NCBI GenBank assembly: GCA_963772375.1
Contig: CAVYXG010000001.1
Coordinates: 1,612,001-1,676,000, forward strand
Length of the DNA stretch: 64,000 nucleotides
DNA from: DATBHM01 sp963772375
GTDB lineage: Bacteria; Actinomycetota; UBA4738; JACQTL01
Direction: 5' to 3'
A program made the position numbers and the translations under genes. Below the pieces are notes generated by a model. The model worked only from the letters and a program-made list of their open reading frames with translations, was not told the DNA's origin and did not search any database. This document shows, piece after piece, positions 16,377 through 25,092 of the stretch; position 1 is the first letter of the stretch, and each line of letters opens with the position of its first letter.

Positions 16377-18467
16377 CTACGTCTTCGTGAAGGTGGCGCG
16401 GCTCCTGACGCCGCCGATCGGAGTCCTCACTGTGATCTTCCCCGTCCGGGCCGAAGCGGGAACTCTCACCCTGATCGCCGTGGTCGAGATGACGCGGAAG
16501 CTCTTCGCGAGCGAACCGCCGAACCGCACCGAAAACGTGTGTCGGAATCCGACGCCGTGGATCGTGATCAGGGCTCCCGCAGGAGCGTGGGTCCGGGAGA
16601 GGCTCGTAATTCCCAGTGTGACCCTGAGCGGAACGGCGCTCCGCACGGTTCCGTCGGACGTCACCACGGAGATGGGCCCGGTCTGGGCGCCGTTGGGGAC
16701 GCGCACCCGGATCCGGTCCTCCAGCGGCGGGTCGAGGAGCGTCCCCCGGAGCGTCCCGAACAACACGCGCCTCGCGCCTCCGAGGCTGGCCCCCGAGATT
16801 GAGATGACCATGCCCGTGGGTCCGCTGGTCGCGACGAACCCCGTGATCCGTGGCTCGCTCTGGACGGATCCGCCGGAGCCCGTCGGCCGGTACTCGTAGG
16901 CACCGCGATCGTCATAGGTTCGGGGTCCGATCCCCGTGTTGGGGGTCGCCGGGTCGTCCACTCGAGGGGCCCCGGCGAAGTCAGTTGAGGGCTGATGGGG
17001 GGCCCCGGAGTCCGCGGAGTCGATGGCGGGGGACCCCGCCCGCAGGTGGAGGTCGCCCGAGCCCGGGGCGACCCACCGGGGATCGGCCTGCTGGCCGTGG
17101 GATTCCTGCCCGGTCGCCGACTGGAGGGCGGCGAGGGAGGTGTACTGGGTGTTGCCCCACGTGAACATGGTCCCCGAGGAGCTCAGGTTCACCAGGTCGT
17201 GGTCGATCCTCGTCCCGGAGGTCGAGTTGGCGTCGATGCGGACGTTGCCGCGGGTCCCGAAGCTGTGCAGTCCGTTGTCGACCGAGATGTTGTTCTCGAG
17301 GGTCGCGCCGCTCGAGGCCGAGGTCCCCTTGGTGCCCTCCACGTTGATCCCGGCCGTGGTGTTGCCGTACACGGTGTTGGACACGATGACCTGATACGTC
17401 GAGTTGAGGTCGTCGATGCCGTGGTCGCCGTTGTTGAAGCAGACGTTGTCCACCACCACGCTGCTCCCGCCCCCGTTGTAGAACTGGATCCCGGAGTCCT
17501 CGTTCGAGTAGCTGATGTTCCCGGCGACGGTGTTGCCGGGGCTCCGGACGTCGATGCCGGGGGCCGCCCGGGTGTATTGACGGGCGTTGGAGAAGGTCAC
17601 GTTGCCGCTGACGAGGTCGTTCGTGGAGCCGTTCGACAGGAAGATCCCGGCGTCGGTGTTGTGATCCGAGGTGTTCGCGAGCACGAACGAGTTGCTCGTG
17701 TTGCCCAGGTAGATGCCCTTCTTGGTGGCCCCGCTCACCGGCTGGCCGGCGTAGGAGGTGTGGCTGTTCTTGATCGTGACCGCGTTCGAGTTCGAGGCGT
17801 AGATGCCGTTGTTCCCGGTGTGGCTCACGGACGCGCCGTCGACGGTCACGTTGGACGAGGAGTTGGTCATGTAGATGCCCTGGTCGCCGGCGCCCGTGAC
17901 CGTGGCCCCGCTCACGGTGACCGCGGAGGACCCGCTGACCTGGATCCCGCTGCTGTTCGTGGCGCTCACCGTGACGTTGTTCACCTCGACGTTGGACGAC
18001 GACGAGCTGACCTGGATGCCGTAGCCGGACGAACCGGTCACGGTGAACCCGTCGATGACGATCCAGGTCCTCGACGACGCCTTGATGCCGAACGACCCGC
18101 CGGAGATCGTGACGGAGGCCCCCGGCGCCGCGGTCAGGGTGATCGGCGCCGACGAGGTCCCGGAGTGCCCCACGGTGACCCCGCCCCCGTACGTGCCCGA
18201 GGCGACCCGGACCGTCTGGCCGGCCACCGCCTTGGAAGCTCCGGCCACGATCGTGCAGAACGGCTGGGTCTGGGAACCCGGTCCGGAGTCGGTGCAGGCG
18301 GGGTTCGAGCGATCGACGTACAGGATCGTCGGGGATGCACGGGCAGGAAGGGCCGACAGCACCGCCGTCACGACCCCGACGAGCAGCGCCGACCCGCCAC
18401 GACGGGCGAGCGAACGACGAACGCCCGGGCGTGAACCCGGATCTCTCATCGCATTCCGATCGTCCAT
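16377..18467 (-). CDS. secreted beta-helix protein with two IPT/TIG domains
   Basis: 696 aa from the ATG at 18467 (the frame runs open further upstream but without protein-like sequence). A basic signal peptide (about 1-37, ending LPARAS) leads to a parallel beta-helix domain (to about 525) almost identical to that of the 964-aa paralogue. In place of PKD and CBM-like domains it ends with two immunoglobulin-like IPT/TIG domains (about 535-696; PRITGFVATSGPTGMVISISG and ITSLSRTHAPAGALITIHG). The protein should be exported and may bind carbohydrate; no enzyme motif is evident. Confidence 0.84.
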   Translation of the reverse strand: MDDRNAMRDPGSRPGVRRSLARRGGSALLVGVVTAVLSALPARASPTILYVDRSNPACTDSGPGSQTQPFCTIVAGASKAVAGQTVRVASGTYGGGVTVGHSGTSSAPITLTAAPGASVTISGGSFGIKASSRTWIVIDGFTVTGSSGYGIQVSSSSSNVEVNNVTVSATNSSGIQVSGSSAVTVSGATVTGAGDQGIYMTNSSSNVTVDGASVSHTGNNGIYASNSNAVTIKNSHTSYAGQPVSGATKKGIYLGNTSNSFVLANTSDHNTDAGIFLSNGSTNDLVSGNVTFSNARQYTRAAPGIDVRSPGNTVAGNISYSNEDSGIQFYNGGGSSVVVDNVCFNNGDHGIDDLNSTYQVIVSNTVYGNTTAGINVEGTKGTSASSGATLENNISVDNGLHSFGTRGNVRIDANSTSGTRIDHDLVNLSSSGTMFTWGNTQYTSLAALQSATGQESHGQQADPRWVAPGSGDLHLRAGSPAIDSADSGAPHQPSTDFAGAPRVDDPATPNTGIGPRTYDDRGAYEYRPTGSGGSVQSEPRITGFVATSGPTGMVISISGASLGGARRVLFGTLRGTLLDPPLEDRIRVRVPNGAQTGPISVVTSDGTVRSAVPLRVTLGITSLSRTHAPAGALITIHGVGFRHTFSVRFGGSLAKSFRVISTTAIRVRVPASARTGKITVRTPIGGVRSRATFTKT
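16889..18328 (-). repeat. long direct repeat R2, copy b (beta-helix domain)
   Basis: Partner of 12731-14170 (offset 4158). Differences are sparse single substitutions, for example CTT GGT GGC versus CTT CGT GGA near 17723 and 13565. Confidence 0.88.
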
Positions 18468-18722
18468 GTTCTGCGAAAAGTGGTGTTCAAATTCCACCAG
18501 ATCGGTCGCCAGCCTCGCAGCCTCAGGCGACGTAGATTCCACCGGAAATCCAGCGTAGATTCTGTACGTTATTCGGAAGACCGGAGTTCGGCCGGTCCCC
18601 GCGCGGCAGGCGTCCTCCTCGGCGAACGGCTTCGGCGGCAGCGTAGAAAAGATGCCGCGACGGGGGGGAGCCGCGCACGGCCACACAGCCATCACAATGA
18701 CGTAGCAAGCGCAGAGGACCGC
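18468..18722. promoter_or_regulatory. divergent promoter region with paired CGTAGATTC motifs
   Basis: Upstream of the 696-aa secreted protein (minus) and the VanZ-like gene (plus). CGTAGATTC is repeated at 18531-18539 and 18554-18562, 23 bases apart (about two helical turns), and also occurs before the 964-aa paralogue. A helically phased pair suggests a regulator binding site; the regulator is unknown. Confidence 0.4.
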
Positions 18723-19304
18723 ATGCCAGATCTGGCCGAGACCATCCGAGCTTCGAGCATCGCACTGGTCGCACTCGTCGTCGTTTCGGTAGCCGCCGTC
18801 GCCGTGCTCTCCGGGCGCAGGGTGCGAGCCGGCGCCGCGCCGCGCGCCGCCACGGCGCGGAGCGCGATCGACGTCGGCCTGTTCGCGATGATCATCGCTG
18901 TGTTGCTGGTCACATTCGCTCCAACCGGCCAGTATGAGGCGCGACAGCTTCATCTCCTCCCCTTCGCGGACTTCGTCTCCACGGCGTCCTCGCAGGGGGT
19001 GCTCGACGCGGCCTCGCAGGCGATCGCCAATGTTGCCCTCTTCGTCCCGCTCGGTTTCCTCGTCCCCGCGAGATGGCGCCGCTTGGACGGCTGGGCCAGG
19101 GTCCTCGGTGCCACAGCATGCTTCTCGGCCGCCATCGAGGTCCTGCAGTTCGCGTTGGGATCAGGACACACCTCGAGCATCGACGATGTCGTGTGGAACA
19201 CCCTGGGCGGTCTGCTCGGATATTCGCTCCTACGAGGCTTCCGGCACATCCGCCGCCGGTCGACGTCCCGCCCGAGGGCGAGCCTGGGCCGGGCGTCCGG
19301 CTGA
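18723..19304 (+). CDS. VanZ-like family membrane protein
   Basis: 193 aa from the ATG at 18723. Predicted membrane segments lie at about 9-28, 46-62, 92-108 and 120-137, with the VanZ-type pattern HLLPFADF, ANVALFVPLGFLVP and SAAIEVLQF ending SSIDDVVWNTLGGLLGY. VanZ was named for low-level teicoplanin resistance but most homologues are uncharacterised envelope proteins. Its place between secreted adhesin-like proteins and the polysaccharide operon suggests an envelope role. Confidence 0.82.
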   Translation: MPDLAETIRASSIALVALVVVSVAAVAVLSGRRVRAGAAPRAATARSAIDVGLFAMIIAVLLVTFAPTGQYEARQLHLLPFADFVSTASSQGVLDAASQAIANVALFVPLGFLVPARWRRLDGWARVLGATACFSAAIEVLQFALGSGHTSSIDDVVWNTLGGLLGYSLLRGFRHIRRRSTSRPRASLGRASG

Positions 19305-19385
19305 GATCTCCTCCGCCGGTCGCCGGCGAAGGTCCCCCACGGCTCTCCAGTCCCGGCTAGCATGCTCGCGGCGAGGAGGTTGCCG

Positions 19386-20237
19386 GTGGATGGATTCCGC
19401 GCCCGCGGGTTGCTGGTCGCGGTGGCGATCGTCGCGGCCCTCATTGTCCCGGCGACCTCTCCGGCCCTCGCGGACGTCAGCGACTCGGCCGGGTGGATCT
19501 CGATCTGTCCCTTCTCGCACCGGATGCAGGCCGACCCGATCGTCTCGCCCCATCAGATGTCGATGCACCTGCACGACTTCTTCGGCAATCGGACGACCGA
19601 CGGGGACTCGACGCTGAAGTCGCTGCTCGCTGGCTCCACCACGTGCTTCATGAAGCGCGATCGGGCTGCGTACTGGACCCCGACGCTGGAGCTCAAGCCA
19701 AACGGGAAGCGGATCCGCCCCAGTGATGCGAATTTCTACTATCGGGTGATCACTCGACCGGTCAGTGCGGTTCGCCCGTATCCGCCCGGGCTGAAGGTGG
19801 TTGCCGGGAACCACGCAGCGACCGCTCCCCAAAGCACGAGCATCGTGTACTGGGGGTGCGGCGACGGCGGCCCGAGCGAGAGCTTCAACCACCCGGTCGA
19901 CTGCGGGGACGGATGGGTCAACGCCCATGTCAACTTCCCGGACTGCTGGGACGGGCTGCATCGCGACAGCGCAGATCACATGAGCCACATGGCGTATTCG
20001 ATCGATCGGAACGACGACGGCGCATACTCGTGTCCGGGCAGTCACCCGGTCGCGGTTCCTCGGCTCATCTTCGCCCTCGAGTGGCCGGTTCACGACGGCC
20101 GGAAGATCACGCTCGCGAGCGGCCCCTACTTCACTCTGCACGGGGACTTCTTCAACGCGTGGGAGCCCGCGAAGCTGCGCGCGTTGGTCGTGAACTGCAT
20201 CCGGGCCGGGAGGGACTGCGGCAAACCCGGCACCTGA
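19386..20237 (+). CDS. DUF1996 domain secreted protein
   Basis: 283 aa. I prefer the GTG at 19386, which has a GAGGAGG ribosome site 7 bases upstream, over the ATG at 19362, which has none. A signal peptide (cleavage near SPALADV) is followed by a complete DUF1996 domain: DPIVSPHQMSMHLHDFFGN, YWTPTLEL, FPDCWDG, SHMAYSID, CPGSHPVAVPRL and LHGDFFNAWE. The family is common in fungi and actinobacteria; its function is unknown, and the conserved His/Asp/Glu residues suggest an enzyme or lectin. It is convergent with the exopolysaccharide operon, which ends at 20297. Confidence 0.88.
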   Translation: MDGFRARGLLVAVAIVAALIVPATSPALADVSDSAGWISICPFSHRMQADPIVSPHQMSMHLHDFFGNRTTDGDSTLKSLLAGSTTCFMKRDRAAYWTPTLELKPNGKRIRPSDANFYYRVITRPVSAVRPYPPGLKVVAGNHAATAPQSTSIVYWGCGDGGPSESFNHPVDCGDGWVNAHVNFPDCWDGLHRDSADHMSHMAYSIDRNDDGAYSCPGSHPVAVPRLIFALEWPVHDGRKITLASGPYFTLHGDFFNAWEPAKLRALVVNCIRAGRDCGKPGT

Positions 20238-20296
20238 CCCAATGAGACGGGATGAGCGCGTCGACGGCCAGGGACCATCCGATGTCTCGGTTCGTC

Positions 20297-21370
20297 TCAG
20301 TTTGGAATTCCTCTTCGGATTGGGGGGCCGATCACGCCCGCGACCGGAATGGGCAAGCGCTTCCAGAGCCGGACACCCCACTCCAGGCGACCCGCAGCTT
20401 CCGAGGGCAATCCCCCGTCCGGAAAATGATGCCAGTGCAGCTGATGCTGGTCCGCCCCCCACTCCAGCTTGAACCGGAACGGCCCCGATCCAATCGACGA
20501 GCGCCCGAAGTCGAACGTGGGAATGCCGCGCTGAAGCGCGTGGCGCATGGCATCCCAGTGCAGCAATTGGTTGGCCCCGTCGGAGAGGTACCGTCGGAAC
20601 GCGGCAAGCCACGGGATCGAGACGGAGCTCCGGCCGAACAGGAGCATGCCCGCCCCGGCCAGCTCGTCTCCCGACCGGATCAGGATGATACGGGCTCGGT
20701 CTCCCAAACCGGTCATCAGCTCGTTGAAGAACCTCTTGCTGTGGACGGGCGATCCCAGGTCTCGCATGCTCTCGGCGTGTACGCGGTAGAACTCGCGGAG
20801 CGACTCCGGTCCGTGGATGGACGTCTCGAAGCTGGCTCGTTGCGCTTTGCGAATCTGACGGCGCCGCTGGCGGGAGAGCCTGCCGAACAGCTCGTCTTCG
20901 TCGGCACCGAGGTCCATGCGAAACGCGACCTTCTCCAGCGAGCTCGGGAGTCCGATCTCGCGATCGGCCACATGTCGAAGCTCCAGTGGCGCTCGCGTGT
21001 GCCGTGAGAGTCCGATCGCCGCGTTCGTGAGAGCGAGGTCGGCGACGGGGCTGTTCGACGTGCAGAGGCCGCCATAGTCCATGAACGGAATGGAGACCAG
21101 GTGGCGTCCGAACAGACGACTCTTCATGAGAAACATGGGCAGGACTCCGACGAGATCCTCGCCGGCAACGGCCGCCAGGTAGATGGGCGTATGCCCGTAC
21201 GCCCGTTGGATGATGTCGCGCCAGGCCCACACATGCAGCGCTGTCTCGTCTGCGGCGGCCTCCACGAAGCGATCCCATGACCGGCCGTCGCTCCACTGGA
21301 CGACCCTGACCCCGGCGTCCCCGTGAGCAAACACGGGATCGTCCTGCGCAAGCAGCTCGTCGGTGCTCAA
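20297..21370 (-). CDS. FemAB-like GNAT acyltransferase in the polysaccharide operon
   Basis: 357 aa with the double-GNAT FemA/FemX pattern: LPMFLMKSRLFGRHLVSIPFMDYGG in the first half, then LSRQRRRQIRKAQR, ELAGAGMLLFGRSSVSIPW, NQLLHWDAMRHALQRGIPTFDFGRSS and GPFRFKLEWGA. Similar proteins occur in exopolysaccharide clusters, where they are thought to transfer an amino acid or acyl group to a sugar. I chose the TTG at 21370 because it overlaps the preceding stop (TTGA) and family similarity begins there. It is the last gene of the operon. Confidence 0.82.
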   Translation of the reverse strand: MSTDELLAQDDPVFAHGDAGVRVVQWSDGRSWDRFVEAAADETALHVWAWRDIIQRAYGHTPIYLAAVAGEDLVGVLPMFLMKSRLFGRHLVSIPFMDYGGLCTSNSPVADLALTNAAIGLSRHTRAPLELRHVADREIGLPSSLEKVAFRMDLGADEDELFGRLSRQRRRQIRKAQRASFETSIHGPESLREFYRVHAESMRDLGSPVHSKRFFNELMTGLGDRARIILIRSGDELAGAGMLLFGRSSVSIPWLAAFRRYLSDGANQLLHWDAMRHALQRGIPTFDFGRSSIGSGPFRFKLEWGADQHQLHWHHFPDGGLPSEAAGRLEWGVRLWKRLPIPVAGVIGPPIRRGIPN

Positions 21371-21984
21371 GCCAGCCCCTTTCCGAAGATCGCGAGGACC
21401 TGGCGGAACAGGATCTGCACGTCCCGCGCGAGTGACATGTCGTCGAGGTAGCCGAGATCCAGGCGGACCCGGTCGTGCAGGATCGTCGAGACGTAGAAGC
21501 CCTCGGCGTCCTCGGTCGCGGCCAGCAATGCCCCCTCGTCCATGTACGCGAGGGTGGAGGGGCCGGCCAGCCCCGGACGGACGGACAGGACCCGGCGTTC
21601 CTCCGGTGTGTAGAGGGCCACGTATTCCGGAGTCTCGGGGCGGGGTCCGACGAGACTCATATCTCCTCTCAACACGTTGACGAGCTGCGGCAACTCGTCC
21701 AAGTACGTGGCCCGAATGAAGCGGCCGACGGTGGTCACCCGAGGGTCCCCGGTCGCGCTCAGGTTGGGAGCCAGCCGGTCCGCGTCCACCACCATGGAGC
21801 GGAACTTGAGAATCGTGAACTCTCGCCCGCCTTTGCCCACCCGGGTCTGCCGGTACAGGATCGGCCCTCGGGACCCGACCTTCACCGCGATCCCGATGGC
21901 GAGGGCGAGCGGCAGGGTCACGATGACGAGGACGAAGCTCACGAGGACATCGAAGGACCGCTTCACCACGATGATGCTCACCAC
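21367..21984 (-). CDS. bacterial sugar transferase (initiating phosphoglycosyltransferase)
   Basis: 205 aa, a minimal PglC/WecP-type enzyme: an N-terminal membrane hairpin (about 11-33) then the catalytic core GPILYRQTRVGKGGREFTILKFRSM, FIRATYLDELPQLVNVLRGDMSLVGPRPETPEYV and RPGLAGPSTL. It transfers a sugar-1-phosphate to undecaprenyl phosphate at the inner face of the membrane and so primes repeat-unit assembly. The GTG start at 21984 overlaps the end of the PIG-L gene. Confidence 0.9.
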   Translation of the reverse strand: MVSIIVVKRSFDVLVSFVLVIVTLPLALAIGIAVKVGSRGPILYRQTRVGKGGREFTILKFRSMVVDADRLAPNLSATGDPRVTTVGRFIRATYLDELPQLVNVLRGDMSLVGPRPETPEYVALYTPEERRVLSVRPGLAGPSTLAYMDEGALLAATEDAEGFYVSTILHDRVRLDLGYLDDMSLARDVQILFRQVLAIFGKGLA

Positions 21985-22679
21985 GACCAGGCGTCGGCGC
22001 CACGTCCCGAGCGGACGACTTGGCGGACCAGCATGAACGGCTCAGCCGCGCCCACCCCCGCGGCCACGCCATGGCGGCGCGCCGTGGCCTGCAGCGCCTC
22101 GTAGGACCGGGGATGCGGATATGGGCGCATCTCGTTGGCGAACGTGGCTTCGTAGTGTCTCATCGCCTCGAGCTTCTGGGGCAGCGTCGAGGTGATGTCG
22201 ACAAAGACATTCGGGGCAAAGACACTTCCCGGAAAGGGAGGAGCCCATTCGGTGGATGACGCCGTCTCGTAGCAAAGGAGGCGCTCGACACTCGAGCCCT
22301 CGACCGGCCGCGCCGCGACAAGGGTGGCCTGGAACGCCACCCGATGATCCTGGTTCGCGTCCTGGTTGAAATGCGTGAGGACCACATCGGGCCGTAGCTC
22401 TCCGACCCATTTCTCGATGGGGGTGATGACCTCCAGGAGAGGTACCGCGTCGAGTCGCTGATCAGGGAGGCCGCAAAACTCGACCCTGCTGACCCCGAGG
22501 ACGTCTCCCGCCCTGATCGCGCACTCTTGTTGCTGATCGATGTGATGGTGCCTCGCGGTCACGCCGTCGGTGAGGATGCCGACCCACACCTCGTGCCCCC
22601 GAGCGGCCAGGCGTGCGATCGTCCCTCCGGCTCCCAGCGTCTCGTCGTCGGGATGCGCAGCGATCGTCAGGATTCTCAT
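21978..22679 (-). CDS. PIG-L family deacetylase
   Basis: 233 aa beginning MRILTIAAHPDDETLGAGG. The zinc-binding AHPDDE motif is at residues 8-13 and the second ligand region is VVLTHFNQDANQDHR. Family members (PIG-L, MshB, BshB) remove acetyl groups from GlcNAc-containing substrates; in this operon a sugar of the repeat unit or a nucleotide sugar is the likely substrate. The ATG overlaps the flippase stop (ATGA). Confidence 0.88.
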   Translation of the reverse strand: MRILTIAAHPDDETLGAGGTIARLAARGHEVWVGILTDGVTARHHHIDQQQECAIRAGDVLGVSRVEFCGLPDQRLDAVPLLEVITPIEKWVGELRPDVVLTHFNQDANQDHRVAFQATLVAARPVEGSSVERLLCYETASSTEWAPPFPGSVFAPNVFVDITSTLPQKLEAMRHYEATFANEMRPYPHPRSYEALQATARRHGVAAGVGAAEPFMLVRQVVRSGRGADAWSW

Positions 22680-24025
22680 CTGGACACCTCCGTGACTCGT
22701 TCGCGGAGCACCGGAGTCTCCGGAGCCCACCGTGGAGCGCGTGTGATGAACCGGAAGAACACGAGCAGCGCGGCTGTGGCGGTGAGGTACGCAAAGCACG
22801 ACGCGATCGCCGCGCCCATGACTCCGAGGCGAGGGATGAGCAGCAGGTCGAGGACGACCGTCACCACCAGCCCGACCCCCTGCCCCAGCGAGTTGAGGCC
22901 CGGACGCCCCGCGCCCAGCAGGTGCGCCGTGGCCACCGCTGCGAGCCCGCCACCGGACAGCCCGACCAGGAGGACCCATGTGGGGCCCACCGCTTGGCGA
23001 AACTGCTCGCCGTACACGGGGGCCAACAGGAACGTGGCGGCGATGCCGATGGGGATCGCGAGCGCGAGTGGCACCCAACCGGTCCGCCGCATCATCTTCC
23101 GGGCCTTGGTGGCAGCCACGTCTTCGTTGTCGCGCGCATACGATGGGTACAACACGTAACTCACGGCGAGATTTGGGAGACGGAGGAGCTCGGCGAACCG
23201 CGAGGCGATCGCGTAGATGCCGAGCGCCGACGGTCCGACCAAGCCCCCGACGAGGGCGAAGTCCAGTCGCCCGTTCAGCAGCAGCGTGATGCTGCCGATC
23301 TGCGCCCGGAAACCGTAGGCCATCACCTGCCGGGCGAGGGCGATCGAAGGTCGACCCGCACCGCGGAAGAATCCCCGCCGGGCCAGCCGGACCCACCCAG
23401 GGCCAGCCGTGCAGAGGTCCCCGATCGGCAGTGCGACCACAACGGCGACCGTCGGCTCGACGCCGAGCGCGAGGAGCACGAGGAAGCACGGGAGGAACGC
23501 GATCTCCTCGAGCGCGATGATCCGGTTGCTTCCCTTGAGGTCGTCAAAGCCCTGAGAAGAAGCCTTCGCCGTCGTTTCGAGCGATTGCGTGAAGACGGAG
23601 ACGCCGGCAAGCGCCACGAGGGCAGGACTCAGCCCACGGAGCAGCGTGTTGGCGATCACCGGCGCCAGCGCGACCCACACCAGGGCGCCTACCACCCCGC
23701 TCACGACGCAGATGGCGAAGATGGTCGACCGGTAACGGGGCTCGTTGCGAGAGGGCCCCGCCAGGAAGTACGGCGTCGCCCCGTACAGCCCGAGGTTGAA
23801 CAGCACGCCCATCAGCCACGGGAGCAGGCGCAGCAGCACGAACACGCCGACCAGGGCGGCTCCACCGGCGCGCGCCACCACGAGACTCGAGATGGTCAGC
23901 GCGGCGAGGGCAACGACCCGAGCCGCCAGGTTCGCGGCGATCGGGCTTTGCCGCTTGTCCGCCGCGACCTGCCGGACCCGAGCAAGGCCACTGGTCACGC
24001 CGGCACCTCTTCCTTCCAAAGCCAT
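22676..24025 (-). CDS. polysaccharide flippase (Wzx/MATE-like oligosaccharide exporter)
   Basis: 449 aa, hydrophobic throughout, with about 12 membrane segments from about residue 33 (ARVVALAALTISSLVVARAGG) to the C-terminal FAYLTATAALLVFFRF. Charged loops such as YPSYARDNEDVAATKARKMMRR are typical of Wzx/PST family proteins. It would flip undecaprenyl-linked repeat units to the outer face. It overlaps the phosphotransferase gene by 31 bases. Confidence 0.85.
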   Translation of the reverse strand: MALEGRGAGVTSGLARVRQVAADKRQSPIAANLAARVVALAALTISSLVVARAGGAALVGVFVLLRLLPWLMGVLFNLGLYGATPYFLAGPSRNEPRYRSTIFAICVVSGVVGALVWVALAPVIANTLLRGLSPALVALAGVSVFTQSLETTAKASSQGFDDLKGSNRIIALEEIAFLPCFLVLLALGVEPTVAVVVALPIGDLCTAGPGWVRLARRGFFRGAGRPSIALARQVMAYGFRAQIGSITLLLNGRLDFALVGGLVGPSALGIYAIASRFAELLRLPNLAVSYVLYPSYARDNEDVAATKARKMMRRTGWVPLALAIPIGIAATFLLAPVYGEQFRQAVGPTWVLLVGLSGGGLAAVATAHLLGAGRPGLNSLGQGVGLVVTVVLDLLLIPRLGVMGAAIASCFAYLTATAALLVFFRFITRAPRWAPETPVLRERVTEVSR

Positions 24026-25092
24026 CCCGAGCCGACCGGACCGGCCAACGCGCGGACCGCGGAGCGGTAGCCGGCTCGGAAGGCGGGATCCGGAAGGGAC
24101 ATGGCCTCCTCAGCCAGGAAGAGCGGGAAGAAGACCGCGTTGGCCGCATGGGGGATCTCCAAGCGGTCGAGCGCCGCGAGCACGTGCCGGCGCACCAGCT
24201 CGGGGAACCACCCGGAACCGAACCACGCGTACCCGATGCCCGAGAGGTTCCGCCAGTCTCCGTAGCGACGCCACGCCGCAGCGATCCGATTGCGCTGCGG
24301 GTGGCCGACCGCGCCGCCTCCCGGATCCGGGGCCGCTCGGTCCAAGTACATGGCGTAGGACGTCGGGAACTTGTAGATGTCCCGGAAGGGGGGACGGGCG
24401 AGGTCCCCCCGCTCCCAGTCGATGAGCCCGGAGACCCGGGCGTCGGCCACCATGAGGTTGCCGATTGAGAAATCTCCGTGGGAGACGACGAGCGGGACCT
24501 TGGCACCGTAGAGGACGAGAGCGCGGTCCCGGACACGCGAGAATACCTGGTCCTCCTCCGGACTCCAGCCGATTTCGCGCCGGTACTTGTCCACTACGGC
24601 TTGAACCCACAGCTCGAAGGCCCCGTCGCCGAACGTGAGGGTCGGGAACGTGGTCTCGCGATGGAACCTCGCAAGCCAGGACCCGGCCAGGGTGAAGTCG
24701 TCCTGGACTTGGCGGGGATCGGCCACGTGGCCCGGTGAGTAGTAGGCGGTCCGCATCGGTCGCCCAGAAAGCGGCGAAGTGACGAGGACGAGGCGTCCCC
24801 TGATCCGGTCGAGGCCGAGCACCTGGGGCACGTGCGTCCGGACCCACGGCGATCCCACCGCAGAGAGCTGGGACAGGACGAAGTGCTCGACCTGGAGCGC
24901 GGCCTCGCCAAGTGGTCCGCGCGGGAACTTCGCCACCGCTCCGGGGGACCCGGTTGCGTCCAGGAACACCACGGTGATGTGCGCACCCGGATCCCGATCC
25001 GCTCCAACGAGGATGCCGTCCACGAGCGGTGGCGAGCTCGGTCGGAGGTCCGGCCAGCGTTCGTCGAGGGACGAACGGATCGCCCCGATCAC
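23995..25092 (-). CDS. APH-family phosphotransferase
   Basis: 365 aa from the GTG at 25092 (GTGA overlap with the previous stop). Kinase-like features are PLVVSHGDFSIGNLMV (HGDxxxxN catalytic loop) and GLIDWERGD (metal-binding DxD-like motif), after an N-lobe with GAVAKFPRGPLGEAALQVE. It probably phosphorylates a small molecule or sugar in polysaccharide synthesis. Such genes recur in actinobacterial polysaccharide loci; antibiotic resistance is unlikely from context. Confidence 0.8.
   Translation of the reverse strand: MIGAIRSSLDERWPDLRPSSPPLVDGILVGADRDPGAHITVVFLDATGSPGAVAKFPRGPLGEAALQVEHFVLSQLSAVGSPWVRTHVPQVLGLDRIRGRLVLVTSPLSGRPMRTAYYSPGHVADPRQVQDDFTLAGSWLARFHRETTFPTLTFGDGAFELWVQAVVDKYRREIGWSPEEDQVFSRVRDRALVLYGAKVPLVVSHGDFSIGNLMVADARVSGLIDWERGDLARPPFRDIYKFPTSYAMYLDRAAPDPGGGAVGHPQRNRIAAAWRRYGDWRNLSGIGYAWFGSGWFPELVRRHVLAALDRLEIPHAANAVFFPLFLAEEAMSLPDPAFRAGYRSAVRALAGPVGSGWLWKEEVPA

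Noticed and set aside
16377..18953. 858-codon version of the IPT/TIG beta-helix protein starting at 18953
   Set aside because: Residues before the ATG at 18467 are not protein-like and would overlap the VanZ-like gene; the signal peptide begins soon after 18467.
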